A stretch of 64,000 nt of DNA. Source: CAYWNA01 sp964459305. GTDB lineage: Bacteria; Planctomycetota; Planctomycetia; Pirellulales; Pirellulaceae. The DNA lies in assembly GCA_964459305.1 (NCBI GenBank), contig CAYWNA010000006.1, positions 62,001 to 126,000 of the forward strand, in the 5' to 3' direction. The first letter of the stretch is position 1. Each line of letters begins with the position of its first letter. The notes beneath the pieces are model-generated. The model saw nothing but the letters and a program-made list of their open reading frames with translations, was not told where the DNA came from and made no database searches. Below, one piece after another: positions 53,687 to 63,013 of the stretch. The translations under genes and the position numbers were made by a program.

Positions 53687-56662
53687 ATGTTTCGACTGGT
53701 TGGATTCTGTTGCGTCGCAATCGTCATCGGCATGAGCGGAGATGGTCACTCGGCCGACAACCTCGTACCGAATGGCTCGTTTGAACGGGGCGGTTCCGGT
53801 GTTGCCCAGCTTCCGGCCGGATGGGAAATCGAGAAGGGACCACGCGAGTGCTTTCGGCTCACCGGCGACCGCCCGCTGGACGGCCGGCACTGCATCGAGA
53901 TGATCATCGCAGACGAACCGGCTACCCTCGTGGCCACCGAGGTCGTCCCCGTTGAGCCGGAGGCCACCTATCGACTCCGGCACCACTTTCGCATCGACAA
54001 GAGCAACCTGCCGGGCGGGCAGGCCGTCTACGTCCGCGGCCGATACCGGGACGCGGAAGGACGGATCCTCGATTGGCGAAAACACGGCGCGGTCACGCTC
54101 AACACGGGCGGCCGCACCCGGCCCTCGTTTGACTGGCTGTTGCGCGAAGTCGACTTCACGGTCCCCGAGCCGGCCAGGAGCCTTGAGCTCCAAATCGGCC
54201 CCGGCCACGGCTGGCAGGGCGTGCTCGCGGTCGATGGCGTCTCGATCAAGCCGGTTGCGAAGGCTGTCTTCGAGCCACCCGCGGGAACTCGGGCCTTTCA
54301 GTTCACGACCGAGGCCGACACCAAACCGGTGGCCGGCTTCATCGCAGTCGCCCCGAATCGGTCGTTCGACCGTGCGGGCGATTTCGGGTGGCGGCTCCGC
54401 CCGGGGCAGGTGCTCGGCCGGGGCCAGTTCGCCGACCAGCCCGGGTATCCCACCCGGCTGCAAAGCCATGCTGTCCGCCGAATGACCTTCTCCTGCGGCT
54501 TGCCCGACGGGCATTACGTCGCGTCGATGTACATGGGCGCACTTTGGCGCACAAGCATCGAGACGATGAACCACGTCATTGAGGTGGACCGGCAGCCCGT
54601 GGTTAATGACGTCCGCGACCGCGATCGGCTGATGGACGAGGAGTATTTCCGCTACGTCCATGCCACGCTTGTCACCCGGGACGACGTCGAGCGCGAGGGT
54701 CTGGCCGTCTACGACCGCTACATCCGGCCGCGGTACCGGCGGCACGACTTTGAGGTCGAGGTGACCGGCGGGCGCCTCGATCTCGATATCCGGCAAGGCT
54801 TCGCCAGCGCGGTTGTGATCACGCCGGCGGCCGCAGAGAGCGAGCACCGCCAGGCCGTCGACACGTTGGACGGCGCACTGGCCGACGAGTTTGCCTCGAC
54901 CTGGGCCGAGCGGTTGCCGAGTGAGTGGCTCCGCAGCACCGCGCGCGGCGACTACCGGCCCACCGACGAAGACCGCGACCGCGGTTACCTCGTCTTCCGC
55001 CGCCACTGGATGGAGGCGGTCGAGCACGATTCCCGGCCCGAACCGGGCGACATCGACACCGACCTGATGCTTCAAGCCACGCCGGGCGAGTACGAGCCGA
55101 TCACTTTCAGCATCTGGCCGCAAAGAGATTTGCCGTCCGTCCGTGTGACGGTCGGCGACCTGAAAAGCGATGACGGCTCGGTCCTGCCGGGCGAAGCCGT
55201 TCGGGTGTGGTACCTGCAACAGAAGCAAGAACGGCGGCCCTTACCGGCCACGGCCTATCGCATTCGTGGGACATTTCTCCCGGACTGGGCCGTCCGCGAT
55301 CTGTTCCGCGACGTCACTCAGCGGTGCTGGCTTAACGTGCGCGTTCCCGATGACGCGAAGGCGGGCGTTTATCGGGGCCCAGTCCAGTTTGTGCCCGACG
55401 GGGCACCGGCCACGACGCTGAGCCTTTCGGTGCGGGTGCTGCCGTTTGTGCTGGAGCGGCCGGAGCGAATCCACGTGATGCGCCGCGGGGGCAACCAAGT
55501 GCTGGTGCCTTATCCAGTGCGGTATCCGGTGGAGAAGAACGATGTCCGCAACAAGCAGTTCTACCGCAAGATGGCGTTGGAAGATCTATTTGCCCATGGA
55601 TTTTCGCCGGAGTTCTCGCTGTGGTGGATCGGCATTTACGATCGCGACACGGGGAAGATCGCGTGGGACCAGCCGAATTCGATGTCCGGGCCGCCGGAGC
55701 AGTTCCTTCAGATCATCAAGGACTCGCCTTTCGGGCGCAAGGACTGGCTCTGGGCCGATGCCGGGAGCATGATCCACCGGGGGCTGATGGACGCCTTCGG
55801 CACTGGAAGCGACACATGGGATGTCGAGGACACGGGACGCTGGCTCGAAGGCCTCAGTCGGAAGCTCGCCGACACCGGGTTCACCAGGGTCTACGTGCAG
55901 GCGTCGGCCGAAGAGAGCCACTTGCCGCCGAAGGCAGGCGTGGAGGGATGGAAGGGCTTCCTTCGCTACGTCCGCGAAAACCGCGACCGTTGGCCTAACA
56001 TCTACACGGCCCACACCTGCAATACCGCCTGGGGTTATCCGATCGCGCTGGCCGAGTGCGACCTGGTCGGGCTGGGGATGTTTCACGGTGTGCGCGAAGG
56101 CGCCGCAGCCCAGGTCGAAGCGGCCAGGGCCACCGGCCGGCCTTTTCTCCTCTACGGGTCACGAGGTCGCATGGTGCCTGGCTATTACCTTTGGAAGGCA
56201 GGCGCATCGGGCACGTTCCATGAGTTTTACGCCCCTTATTTCGGCACACTCAACAACGACTGGGACAACGACCTGGGCATGGACAGCAACGCCCGGCAGG
56301 TCCTAAATGAAGCCCCCGGCTGGTGTAACGCCGTCTACTCACCCACCGGGCGAATGATCGGCTCGTGGTTCTGGGAGGAGGTGCGCGAGGGCGTGGACGA
56401 CGACGCGTATCTGACGACGCTGGAGAATTGGATCGAACGGACGAAGACCCGGCGCGAGCCTGCCGTGGTCGCGGCTCGACGAAAAGCAGAAGCTGCACTG
56501 GCTGAGATCGCCGATCGGATTGACCTTGACGTCGAACGGACCCTCGGCGGCCGGGGGTTGAGCCTCTACCGACCATTTGCGCCGAAGGACTTCGACGCCC
56601 TGCGGTCTAAGGCCGCCACCGCCATCGCCCAATTGAAAGCGGCGATGGAAGGAGCCAAGTAG
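53687..56662 (+). CDS. Large secreted glycoside-hydrolase-like protein with N-terminal carbohydrate-binding module
   Basis: A 991-residue exported protein (signal peptide MFRLVGFCCVAIVIGMSGDGHSA). Residues about 30-195 form a CBM-type beta-sandwich (NLVPNGSFERGG, SLELQIGPGHGWQGVLAVDGV). A middle beta-rich part follows, with GEYEPITFSIWPQRDL and RVPDDAKAGVYRGPVQF, which are features of DUF4091/DUF6067-type proteins related to GH123. The last about 350 residues look like a TIM barrel (PEFSLWWIGIY, YVRENRDRWPNIYTAH, GTFHEFYAPYFG), ending in a helical tail. The enzyme class is not certain and catalytic acids were not assigned. Two in-frame ATGs lie upstream (53657, 53669); 53687 gives the best signal peptide with AAGGG at a normal distance. 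It stands alone between divergent and convergent genes. Confidence 0.72.
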   Translation: MFRLVGFCCVAIVIGMSGDGHSADNLVPNGSFERGGSGVAQLPAGWEIEKGPRECFRLTGDRPLDGRHCIEMIIADEPATLVATEVVPVEPEATYRLRHHFRIDKSNLPGGQAVYVRGRYRDAEGRILDWRKHGAVTLNTGGRTRPSFDWLLREVDFTVPEPARSLELQIGPGHGWQGVLAVDGVSIKPVAKAVFEPPAGTRAFQFTTEADTKPVAGFIAVAPNRSFDRAGDFGWRLRPGQVLGRGQFADQPGYPTRLQSHAVRRMTFSCGLPDGHYVASMYMGALWRTSIETMNHVIEVDRQPVVNDVRDRDRLMDEEYFRYVHATLVTRDDVEREGLAVYDRYIRPRYRRHDFEVEVTGGRLDLDIRQGFASAVVITPAAAESEHRQAVDTLDGALADEFASTWAERLPSEWLRSTARGDYRPTDEDRDRGYLVFRRHWMEAVEHDSRPEPGDIDTDLMLQATPGEYEPITFSIWPQRDLPSVRVTVGDLKSDDGSVLPGEAVRVWYLQQKQERRPLPATAYRIRGTFLPDWAVRDLFRDVTQRCWLNVRVPDDAKAGVYRGPVQFVPDGAPATTLSLSVRVLPFVLERPERIHVMRRGGNQVLVPYPVRYPVEKNDVRNKQFYRKMALEDLFAHGFSPEFSLWWIGIYDRDTGKIAWDQPNSMSGPPEQFLQIIKDSPFGRKDWLWADAGSMIHRGLMDAFGTGSDTWDVEDTGRWLEGLSRKLADTGFTRVYVQASAEESHLPPKAGVEGWKGFLRYVRENRDRWPNIYTAHTCNTAWGYPIALAECDLVGLGMFHGVREGAAAQVEAARATGRPFLLYGSRGRMVPGYYLWKAGASGTFHEFYAPYFGTLNNDWDNDLGMDSNARQVLNEAPGWCNAVYSPTGRMIGSWFWEEVREGVDDDAYLTTLENWIERTKTRREPAVVAARRKAEAALAEIADRIDLDVERTLGGRGLSLYRPFAPKDFDALRSKAATAIAQLKAAMEGAK

Positions 56663-56707
56663 AACACCGACCGTCGTCTGGAAACTGTCGGGCGTACACC
56701 AGACGGG

Positions 56708-57340
56708 TCAGAGGTCCTTCAGTTTTTCTGCGGCAGCATCGACCGCGGCTGCGGCCGCGCAATCGTCCTCCCACCTGGTGAACATCTCGCGTGTGACCTT
56801 CACTTGCTTTGCCGCTTCGCCGAGCATCTTGTACATCCCGCCAATCTCGCACTCCTGGTGACGACCGCACTTGAAGCAGGGCGTAACCTTTGATTCAAAT
56901 CTGACCGTGTCCAGCACGTTGACATCGAACTTGCCCAACACCCTGTGGAACTCCTCGACTGCAAAGTCGAGCCTCATCGCGCCGCCGACCACCAACACAA
57001 AGGGCTTGCCAGCGATCGGTATGTCCACGTGACGATAACCGAAAAACCGCTCGATGAAGGCCCCTACCGTTGCGGTTATCGTGTTGAAGTAGACGGGCGT
57101 GCCGATCACCACGGCATCGGCCTCCTTGACCTTCTGATAGTACGGCTGCGCATCATCCTCCAGCGTGCAGACCTGCGGCTTGGCACACAATTGAACGCAC
57201 CCTTTGCACCCGGAGTAGTTCAAATCCGTGAGCTTGACGAATTCGACCTCGTGACCGCTCTTGTCGAGAATGGCCTTGACCATACGATCGATGTTTCCCT
57301 CACGTCCCACGCTGCCAGCACTGAATCCGATTACCTTCAT
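56708..57340 (-). CDS. Flavodoxin-fold NAD(P)H reductase / iron-sulfur flavoprotein-like
   Basis: A 210-residue FMN-binding protein of the NADPH-dependent FMN reductase family. The FMN phosphate loop region is FSAGSVGREGNIDRM, and the flavodoxin core is ADAVVIGTPVYFNTITATVGAFIERFFG. A cysteine cluster at residues 45-58 (CKGCVQLCAKPQVC) resembles the [4Fe-4S] motif of iron-sulfur flavoproteins, with slightly different spacing, and a second cluster (CFKCGRHQEC) lies further on. An electron-transfer role in the cytosol is likely, but the partner is unknown. The ATG at 57340 has a strong GGGAGGA site; the frame runs to 57394. It is convergent with the GH-like gene and has no operon partner. Confidence 0.85.
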   Translation of the reverse strand: MKVIGFSAGSVGREGNIDRMVKAILDKSGHEVEFVKLTDLNYSGCKGCVQLCAKPQVCTLEDDAQPYYQKVKEADAVVIGTPVYFNTITATVGAFIERFFGYRHVDIPIAGKPFVLVVGGAMRLDFAVEEFHRVLGKFDVNVLDTVRFESKVTPCFKCGRHQECEIGGMYKMLGEAAKQVKVTREMFTRWEDDCAAAAAVDAAAEKLKDL

Positions 57341-57409
57341 CAAAAAGTCCTCCCCCCGCGCGTTTGAACTTGAGTGCGACCGGCGATCCGCCATGAGTTT
57401 TTGGAAAGA

Positions 57410-57640
57410 TCATTCTCCCAAAGGCCCAGTGGTTTTCGTCAGTGTGATGGCTTGGTTTACGTCCGTTCGCACGTCAATCGTGATCTGGACATCGTGCGTG
57501 TCACTCAGAAAGCTGAGGATGTCCAACATCGGCGTTTCCACAAATTCGAGGCGGGTCTCTTCGAGCAACGCCTCTTTGGGAGCACGAGCAGAAACGCTCG
57601 AAATCAAGAAAACGACAATCGCAAAGGCGAAACAAACCAT
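57410..57640 (-). CDS. Short secreted protein with secretin-STN-like segment
   Basis: A 76-residue protein with an N-terminal signal peptide (VCFAFAIVVFLISSVSARA). The short mature part, LEFVETPMLDILSFLSDTH followed by VQITIDVRTD, resembles the start of STN/secretin N-domains (LxFxxTPLxDVLxFLSDxxxxxIxxD) found in planctomycete proteins. It stops right after this unit, so it is either a very short stand-alone module or the truncated remnant of a longer protein. The ATG at 57640 was chosen for the signal peptide. The frame extends upstream to 57769, which would run into the divergent sigma factor gene. It is divergently oriented to that gene with about 127 nt between starts. Confidence 0.55.
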   Translation of the reverse strand: MVCFAFAIVVFLISSVSARAPKEALLEETRLEFVETPMLDILSFLSDTHDVQITIDVRTDVNQAITLTKTTGPLGE

Positions 57641-57767
57641 GAGTCGGTGCTTATTCTCCCCCAGCCGTCCAAGTTGGTGGTGACGTGACGAGCCTTTTTT
57701 GCTCAAATTGTCAGATTCTCTGAAAGATCGGCCGGTGTTTCGGAAGTCAGTAGCGGAAGGGAGTCCC

Positions 57768-58421
57768 ATGCCTGTGCCGCCGGATACTCGCAGCAGCCTG
57801 ATTGCGCGACTTGCGAATGTCGGAGACGACGATGTATGGCGCGAATTCGCGTCGCTCTATGAACCGTTCATTTATCGGCAAGCAAGACGCTATGGCTTGC
57901 AGGATGCCGATGCTCGCGAATTGGTCCAGGAAGTGCTCATCGCCGTGTCCAAAGCGCTGAATCGATTCACGCCGGACAAGAAACGTGGCCGTTTTCGCAC
58001 GTGGCTGTACGCAGTCGGCCGCAATACCAGCTTTCGATATCTGGACCGAATTCGGCCCGCAGATCGCGCCAGCGGCGACTCACGAATTCGAGCAGCCATT
58101 GCCGACATCCCGGATCCCCGGAGTATCGAGCCGCGCGAATTCGACGGCGAACTGAAACGCCACGCGTTCTTGTGGGTCGCCAGGGATGTGCGCGGCGAAT
58201 TCGAGCCAAAGACCTGGCGAGCGTTCTGGGACACGGCGGTCGAAAACCATTCGATTCGAAACACGGCCAGTGCGCTGAGAATGTCGGTCGGAGCGGTCTA
58301 CATCGCGCGAAGTCGCGTGATGGCACGATTGAAAACTCGCATCCAAGAAATCACGCTTGATGGGATACCGGATGCTTTGGAGGTCTTGGAATTGACGGCA
58401 TCCGAGGAGATCACGGCATGA
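57768..58421 (+). CDS. ECF-type RNA polymerase sigma factor
   Basis: A 217-residue extracytoplasmic-function sigma factor. Region 2 (YRQARRYGLQDADARELVQEVLIAVSKALNRF, with the -10-binding RFRTWLYAVGRNTSF segment) and region 4 (NTASALRMSVGAVYIARSRVMARLK) are clear. The linker between them is longer than in minimal ECF factors, as in the planctomycete groups linked to Ser/Thr kinases. The ATG at 57768 follows GGAAGGGAG; the frame starts at 57699. The stop overlaps the kinase start (ATGA), so the two are translationally coupled. The likely control is by the zinc-finger anti-sigma domain on the adjacent kinase. Confidence 0.93.
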   Translation: MPVPPDTRSSLIARLANVGDDDVWREFASLYEPFIYRQARRYGLQDADARELVQEVLIAVSKALNRFTPDKKRGRFRTWLYAVGRNTSFRYLDRIRPADRASGDSRIRAAIADIPDPRSIEPREFDGELKRHAFLWVARDVRGEFEPKTWRAFWDTAVENHSIRNTASALRMSVGAVYIARSRVMARLKTRIQEITLDGIPDALEVLELTASEEITA

Positions 58422-60381
58422 AATGGATCCAACGAAAGTCGAACCTTGATTGCCAGAATCAGCCATTGGCCGAGTTGATTCGCGACGAGTTGGACGAAAA
58501 ACAATGCGAGCGGTTGGCAACGCACCTGGACGACTGTGAGACATGTCAGCAACGGCTGACCGTCCTGGCCGGTGACTCCCGCTGGTGGCTGGATGCCGGC
58601 CGCTGGCTCGATCCGGCAATGGGCGATATAGATTCCAGTGGCGAATCGCTGGAAGGCGATAGCTTCACACATGACGATGTGCCCTATTTCAATGCGGAAC
58701 AGGAATTGCTGGCCAGCGGTTTCTTGAACGCATCCGAGAAAGATGGTGTGATTGGCACGCTCGGACGCTATGAAGTGCAGAGTGTAATCGGTGCCGGTGG
58801 GACAGGCATTGTCCTCAAAGCGATCGACGTCGAATTGAATCGCACGGTGGCCATCAACTATCGCCGGCCCTGGCGGCCAGCGGTGCGGCGCGGCGGCGAT
58901 TTGCACGCGAAGGACAAGCCGTCGCCGCAGTGGCTCACGAAAACGTGGTCGCGGTCCATCACGTGGAAGCTGCGGGGCGTCTGCCCTACCTGGTGATGCA
59001 ATACATCGACGGTGATTCGTTGCAGGATCTGGTAGTCCGTGACGGCCCGCTGGACGCAACGACCGCGTTGCGAATGACAGCCCAACTCGCCTCCGCACTA
59101 TCCGCCGCGCACGATCAAGGTCTTGTTCATCGGGATGTGAAGCCCGCCAACATACTGGTTGGTGCGGCAGGGCAACGCGTCTGGATTACCGACTTCGGAC
59201 TCGCCCGTGCGGTGGACGATGCCAGCTTGACGCGAACAGGCTTTATCGCCGGTACGCCGCATTACATGTCGCCGGAACAGGCTCGTGGAGAAGCGGTTCG
59301 CGCAAGTAGCGACTTATTCGGTTTGGGCAGCGTACTCTACTTCGTGCTGACAGGCCGGCCGCCGTTTCGTGCTGATCGCACGTTGGCGATCCTCACTCGT
59401 ATCTGCAACGAACCGCATCGCCCGGTGCGTGAGGTGAATCCCAACGTCCCGCCCGCAGTCGCCGAATTGGTGGACCGCTTGCTGAGCAAATCCGCGGCGG
59501 ATCGATTTGCCGACGCGGAAACCGTGCGAACCGGGTGTTTACACCTTCTCGCGGCTTCCGCCGCGCCGGACGGCGACTTGTGCGAGATCGAATTGGCAGG
59601 CAATCCTGTCGCATCCGCGAGTGTGCGTGTGGAGCCAAATAATCGTCGCGGCCGATTTCGTTACGCGTTCCGAGCCCTGGCGATTCTGTTGCTGTTTGGG
59701 CTTAGTGTAGTGGTTGGCTCCTACTTCATGCGTGTCAGGCAAATAGCGACAGATCGACCACAACAGGTCGATGACGTCGCGATACTCGATGCGGAAGCGT
59801 CAGAAGCGATACACGCCAACCGGTCTGTTGCCCTTGCTGACCCAGTTGCCTTCGCCGGGGATATCGAACCGTCTCGAACGATCGGCAGGGAGCGATTTAT
59901 GGCCATTCCCGCGACTGCCAATACGGAGACCAATCCGCAACCAGACACGATATCACCGATGCCCGTCGGGCAGTCGCCCGTTGCGCAATGTGCCAACGAA
60001 TTGCAGCAGCCGACTTTCGATCCGTACGCCGAGTCGGCACTATTTCCAGCAGACCCGAGCGCGCCGGAACCCGCCCAATCGAAGCCACCGCAATCGACGG
60101 TCCGAGAAGGGATTGTGGAAGGCGAGAGATCTTCCGTGTGGGCAATCACGCTGAACGAATTGCGGGCATCTTTCGAGCTGTTCGAAACACAAATCGCACA
60201 ACCGCCGGGAGATGGACTTATGGACGACGATGCGATCTCTCCGCCAGTGTCTGATTCGTTCGGTCAAGAATTGCGCAGAATGGAAAATAGCCTACGGATG
60301 TTGGAATCCGGACCTATCCGTGCGATTGACCACCGGCCAAATCTCAAAAACTCACGTTCCCAAACGCAAATTAAGGACTAA
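58418..60381 (+). pseudogene. Ser/Thr protein kinase with anti-sigma zinc finger, frameshifted
   Basis: Two overlapping frames make one protein of about 650 residues. The first (58418-58996) has an N-terminal anti-sigma zinc finger (HLDDCETC, H-x3-C-x2-C), then the kinase start with glycine loop VIGAGGTGIV and VAI. The second supplies RRRFAREGQAVAAVAHENVV, HRDVKPANIL, DFGLAR, GTPHYMSPEQARG, a transmembrane segment (LAILLLFGLSVVVGSYF) and a Pro-rich periplasmic tail. The break is at 58857/58858: ATCAA|CTATCG should read ATC AAG GTN CTA TCG, so 4 nt are missing exactly at the catalytic lysine of VAIK. Either the kinase is dead, with the anti-sigma part still made, or the assembly is wrong. Everything else is intact and uneroded, which favours a recent change or an error. 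Confidence 0.85.
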
Positions 60382-60387
60382 CCAATC

Positions 60388-61239
60388 ATGATGACACACT
60401 GGCAGAAAAGAACACTGTGGACAACGTGTTTGCTGGCAACCGCTAGTGCAGGCATTTGCATCGCTCAGCAGGGCTTGCAGCTGCATCCGCTCGGCGATGC
60501 GCCAACGTTCGACGCGAATACGCCGCCTCCGCTGAGCGATGCACCAACGTCGAGCGCGAATACGCCAAATGCACGTTCTAACGCTGAAGCTGTTCTGACT
60601 CCCGTCTCCGACGAAGCGAAAACCGTCCAGGTTCGCTACGTCATCGAACGGCCGGTTGTGGAATCAGTCCGCCAGGGAGGCAAGGTCATCAAGGTAACGC
60701 GTTATGTAAAAGAAGTGCAGTCGTCCCAGATGGACTTAGACACGAACCTCGATGAACTGGACCTGCCACCCGATGGCAAACGCGCGGCCGTGCTGGCGGT
60801 TACCGCCGCGCGTCACGAGGGCCTGCTGAACGAGCTGAAAGAGGCCGAAGGCGACGAGGAAAAGAAGGAGGCCGCCGATGCCTTGAAGACGAATTACACC
60901 GAGCATTACGCGATCGAAACATGGTGGCGCGAGCAGCGCCTTGCCGAATTGGAGGAGCGGCTGAAAGAAATGCGCGAGCAAGTACAGCAACGGCAGGAGG
61001 CCCAAGAGAAGTACATCGACGCCGCGATGACCATCGCCGAGTTATGGGCCCAAGGCATCGCCATCGCACCGCCAAAACCAGGCAGCGCGCCAGAGCACGG
61101 TGCAACAGCACTACCGGTCCCTCTCGACACGATTCCTGCGCCTTCCACTACGACCTGGGCTCCGTCGACCGATACCAAAACTCGACCATCGCTAACGATC
61201 TCTCCGCCTGTCAGTCCGCTGCCCGCCCGAACGCCGTAA
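60388..61239 (+). CDS. Secreted coiled-coil protein of unknown function
   Basis: A 283-residue exported protein (signal peptide LWTTCLLATASAGICIAQ). After a Pro/Ala-rich stretch with a doubled segment (DAPTFDANTPPPLS and DAPTSSANTPNARS) there is a small beta-type unit (VQVRYVIERPVVESVRQGGK). Next comes a long charged coiled coil (about 125-215: RLAELEERLKEMREQVQQRQ), then a low-complexity Pro/Ser/Thr tail. It starts 6 nt after the kinase gene stop and so belongs to the sigma-kinase operon. It may be the periplasmic sensor partner or an output of the system. No homolog is recognised. Two adjacent ATG codons begin the frame. Confidence 0.7.
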   Translation: MMTHWQKRTLWTTCLLATASAGICIAQQGLQLHPLGDAPTFDANTPPPLSDAPTSSANTPNARSNAEAVLTPVSDEAKTVQVRYVIERPVVESVRQGGKVIKVTRYVKEVQSSQMDLDTNLDELDLPPDGKRAAVLAVTAARHEGLLNELKEAEGDEEKKEAADALKTNYTEHYAIETWWREQRLAELEERLKEMREQVQQRQEAQEKYIDAAMTIAELWAQGIAIAPPKPGSAPEHGATALPVPLDTIPAPSTTTWAPSTDTKTRPSLTISPPVSPLPARTP

Positions 61240-61593
61240 TTGCCATAATCGCCGCGTTCGCTGAAATACAAACGGCAAGATCGTTTGCCACGGCATCGCC
61301 AGCACCGAACGCCGGGTAAGTTACCATGACAGTCTGCGAACAAGTGCGGCGGTTCTGGAAACGCTGGCACGTGCTCGGCGCCGGGTTCGGTTGTGCTCTG
61401 TACCATCGGTCGATGTGACCTGCGCCAGTAATCAAAGTGCGGTTCGATACGCAGGTGGGGGCGACCTCCGCGCGCTAGGGATAGACGTTTCGATACCTCG
61501 AAACTGGATTCTTTTGTGGTACGCGTTCACAATATCCTGGAGCTGAGCATCGTCCTGAAGTGAGAACGCGATAGCGACCCAACTCTCGATGAT
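61240..61593. other. Intergenic stretch with one copy of a 19-nt direct repeat
   Basis: About 350 nt between convergent genes. The only structure seen is gtgggggcgacctccgcgc at 61457-61475, which recurs in the same orientation at 63752-63770. No ORF or terminator of note. Confidence 0.5.
61457..61475 (+). repeat. 19-nt direct repeat, left copy
   Basis: The sequence gtgggggcgacctccgcgc is identical to 63752-63770. The pair brackets 2.3 kb that holds a lower-GC membrane protein gene, a decayed integrase fragment and a STAS protein gene. Confidence 0.8.
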
Positions 61594-62562
61594 TTACTGG
61601 CTTCCCTGCATCCGCTCCAGATGCTCAATTTGCTCCACGAGCAATTTGTACACCGAGTCGGAAGTGGATTTCCACGTCATGGATGGGTTGGACAAAAAGT
61701 CCGGTCTCGCAAAAGCAAGTCTGTTGAAGAAGCGCTGCCTTTGCAAAAGTCTTTTGGTCTCCTCACTAAGCTCCTCGTATCGTCGGAGAACCATAGCCCT
61801 GTCCAAGATATGCTGGATAGTCTTGCTGCAGAAACACCCCATGTGATCAGCACGCAGGTTTGGTGAGCGACGCCATTCAGCAGTCACGTGGCAGGTCAGG
61901 AATTGTTCGAGTTGTTCTCTAGGTAGGACATCGGTGATGCCAAAAGACTCTTGATCGAAATACCACAACGCGGTCTTGGCCCAAGCGAGACTTTCATCTG
62001 TTGGGATAGTCTCCCTCGAGTAGAGAGAACGAGAGGGATCGTCGAGTTCCACGTCCATCCACTGGTTCGTGCGAACTAGTTCGTAGAACTGGCAAGGCAG
62101 CGGCGTAGCCTCGGCGACGAAATCTGGTGGCGGCGAAGAGAGACATCGAACATAGCGACGTAGCATGTCGACAGAAGAACCATACAGTTGGTGGAGATTC
62201 AGAAAGACCCAAAAAGTGAGATACGCGAGGGGAACATACAATCCGATCATCAGTTCAACGAGTACAAGAACTCTCAGTAGTAGGAGCGCGGCTGGCGAGT
62301 ACCTTTCGATGTTCCAGATTGTGAAGTCAAGATCGCCGATAGGCGGGACAAGGCTTAGGGGCAAAGGGACCAGAGTGCAGAACAAAAAGCAAGGCACTCC
62401 AAAGATCGCGGTGGCCCAGAAGATGATTCTGTCCTCTCGATCGCTGGTATCCCTGTGGAGTCGCCTAGCACTGATCCAAAGAAGAACAGCAGGAAGAAAA
62501 AGGACAAGGAGGGAGGTGATGGAGATGGCCAGGATCGACAAAAAAACGTCGTAGCCATTCAT
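61594..62562 (-). CDS. Multi-pass membrane protein of unknown function
   Basis: A 322-residue protein. The first half has about four transmembrane helices (SILAISITSLLVLFLPAVLLW; IIFWATAIFGVPCFLFCTLV; a double span in LLLLRVLVLVELMIGLYVPLAYLTFWVF). The second half is soluble and charged, with a few conserved-looking aromatic and Cys residues (WYFDQESFG, DHMGCFCSKTIQH), so a cytosolic domain is likely. No family recognised. The coding sequence looks less GC-rich than the rest of the window, which fits acquisition by transfer. The start is supported by AAGGGACC about 9 nt upstream. Neighbours are a recombinase remnant upstream and the sigma-kinase operon convergent downstream. Confidence 0.65.
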   Translation of the reverse strand: MNGYDVFLSILAISITSLLVLFLPAVLLWISARRLHRDTSDREDRIIFWATAIFGVPCFLFCTLVPLPLSLVPPIGDLDFTIWNIERYSPAALLLLRVLVLVELMIGLYVPLAYLTFWVFLNLHQLYGSSVDMLRRYVRCLSSPPPDFVAEATPLPCQFYELVRTNQWMDVELDDPSRSLYSRETIPTDESLAWAKTALWYFDQESFGITDVLPREQLEQFLTCHVTAEWRRSPNLRADHMGCFCSKTIQHILDRAMVLRRYEELSEETKRLLQRQRFFNRLAFARPDFLSNPSMTWKSTSDSVYKLLVEQIEHLERMQGSQ

Positions 62563-62601
62563 GGATAGGTCCCTTTCTCCGAAATTGAAGGACGCTGTTC
62601 G

Positions 62602-62820
62602 TCAAATCCGTACGCGCTGGACCTCTTCGACTTTCATCTCCGAATCGATGCGGCTGTACATGTTGGTCATGCCAGATGAAGCTTGGGCACTCATGTTGCG
62701 GACGTTCTCGACCAAGCCGCCGTTTCGCACGTGCTCCGTGATCGCCGTGGCCGGGAACGAGTACAGCAGGTCTTGACCGTTACGCCAGCCTTCTTCGCTC
62801 GGCGTCTTATCATACTCCAT
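62602..62820 (-). pseudogene. C-terminal remnant of a tyrosine recombinase (integrase)
   Basis: The translated fragment contains SFPATAITEHVRNGGLVENV and MSAQASSGMTNMYSR, ending VEEVQRVRI. This follows the last part of phage/XerC-type tyrosine recombinases, whose consensus here is HSFRATGITxYLxNGG...AxHxSxxTTxLYDR...VEEVERI. The box II His and Arg are changed (YSFP instead of HSFR) and the next conserved His is Gln, while the nucleophile-position Tyr is kept. The N-terminal and core domains are absent. It is therefore inactive, and marks an old integration event. Recognition is from the pattern only. Confidence 0.65.
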
Positions 62821-63013
62821 GCGTTGAGCCGCAGCCAATATGCTGGAGCCGCTACTGGAGATCGGCGCCGTTCAAGTCGTCGGCGAGTGATTCGGACGCT
62901 CTACAGTCGGAATGAGCTGCGGTTGCCGCATGCCAAAATCGGTCGATTTCCAGTTCGTCCCATCTCGGCCATGCATTTGCTGGGACCTTGCGTCGATCGA
63001 GATAGACTCCGGG

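Noticed and set aside
53546..55228. 560-residue open frame on the minus strand
   Set aside because: Antisense to the GH-like gene, which has a signal peptide and domains.
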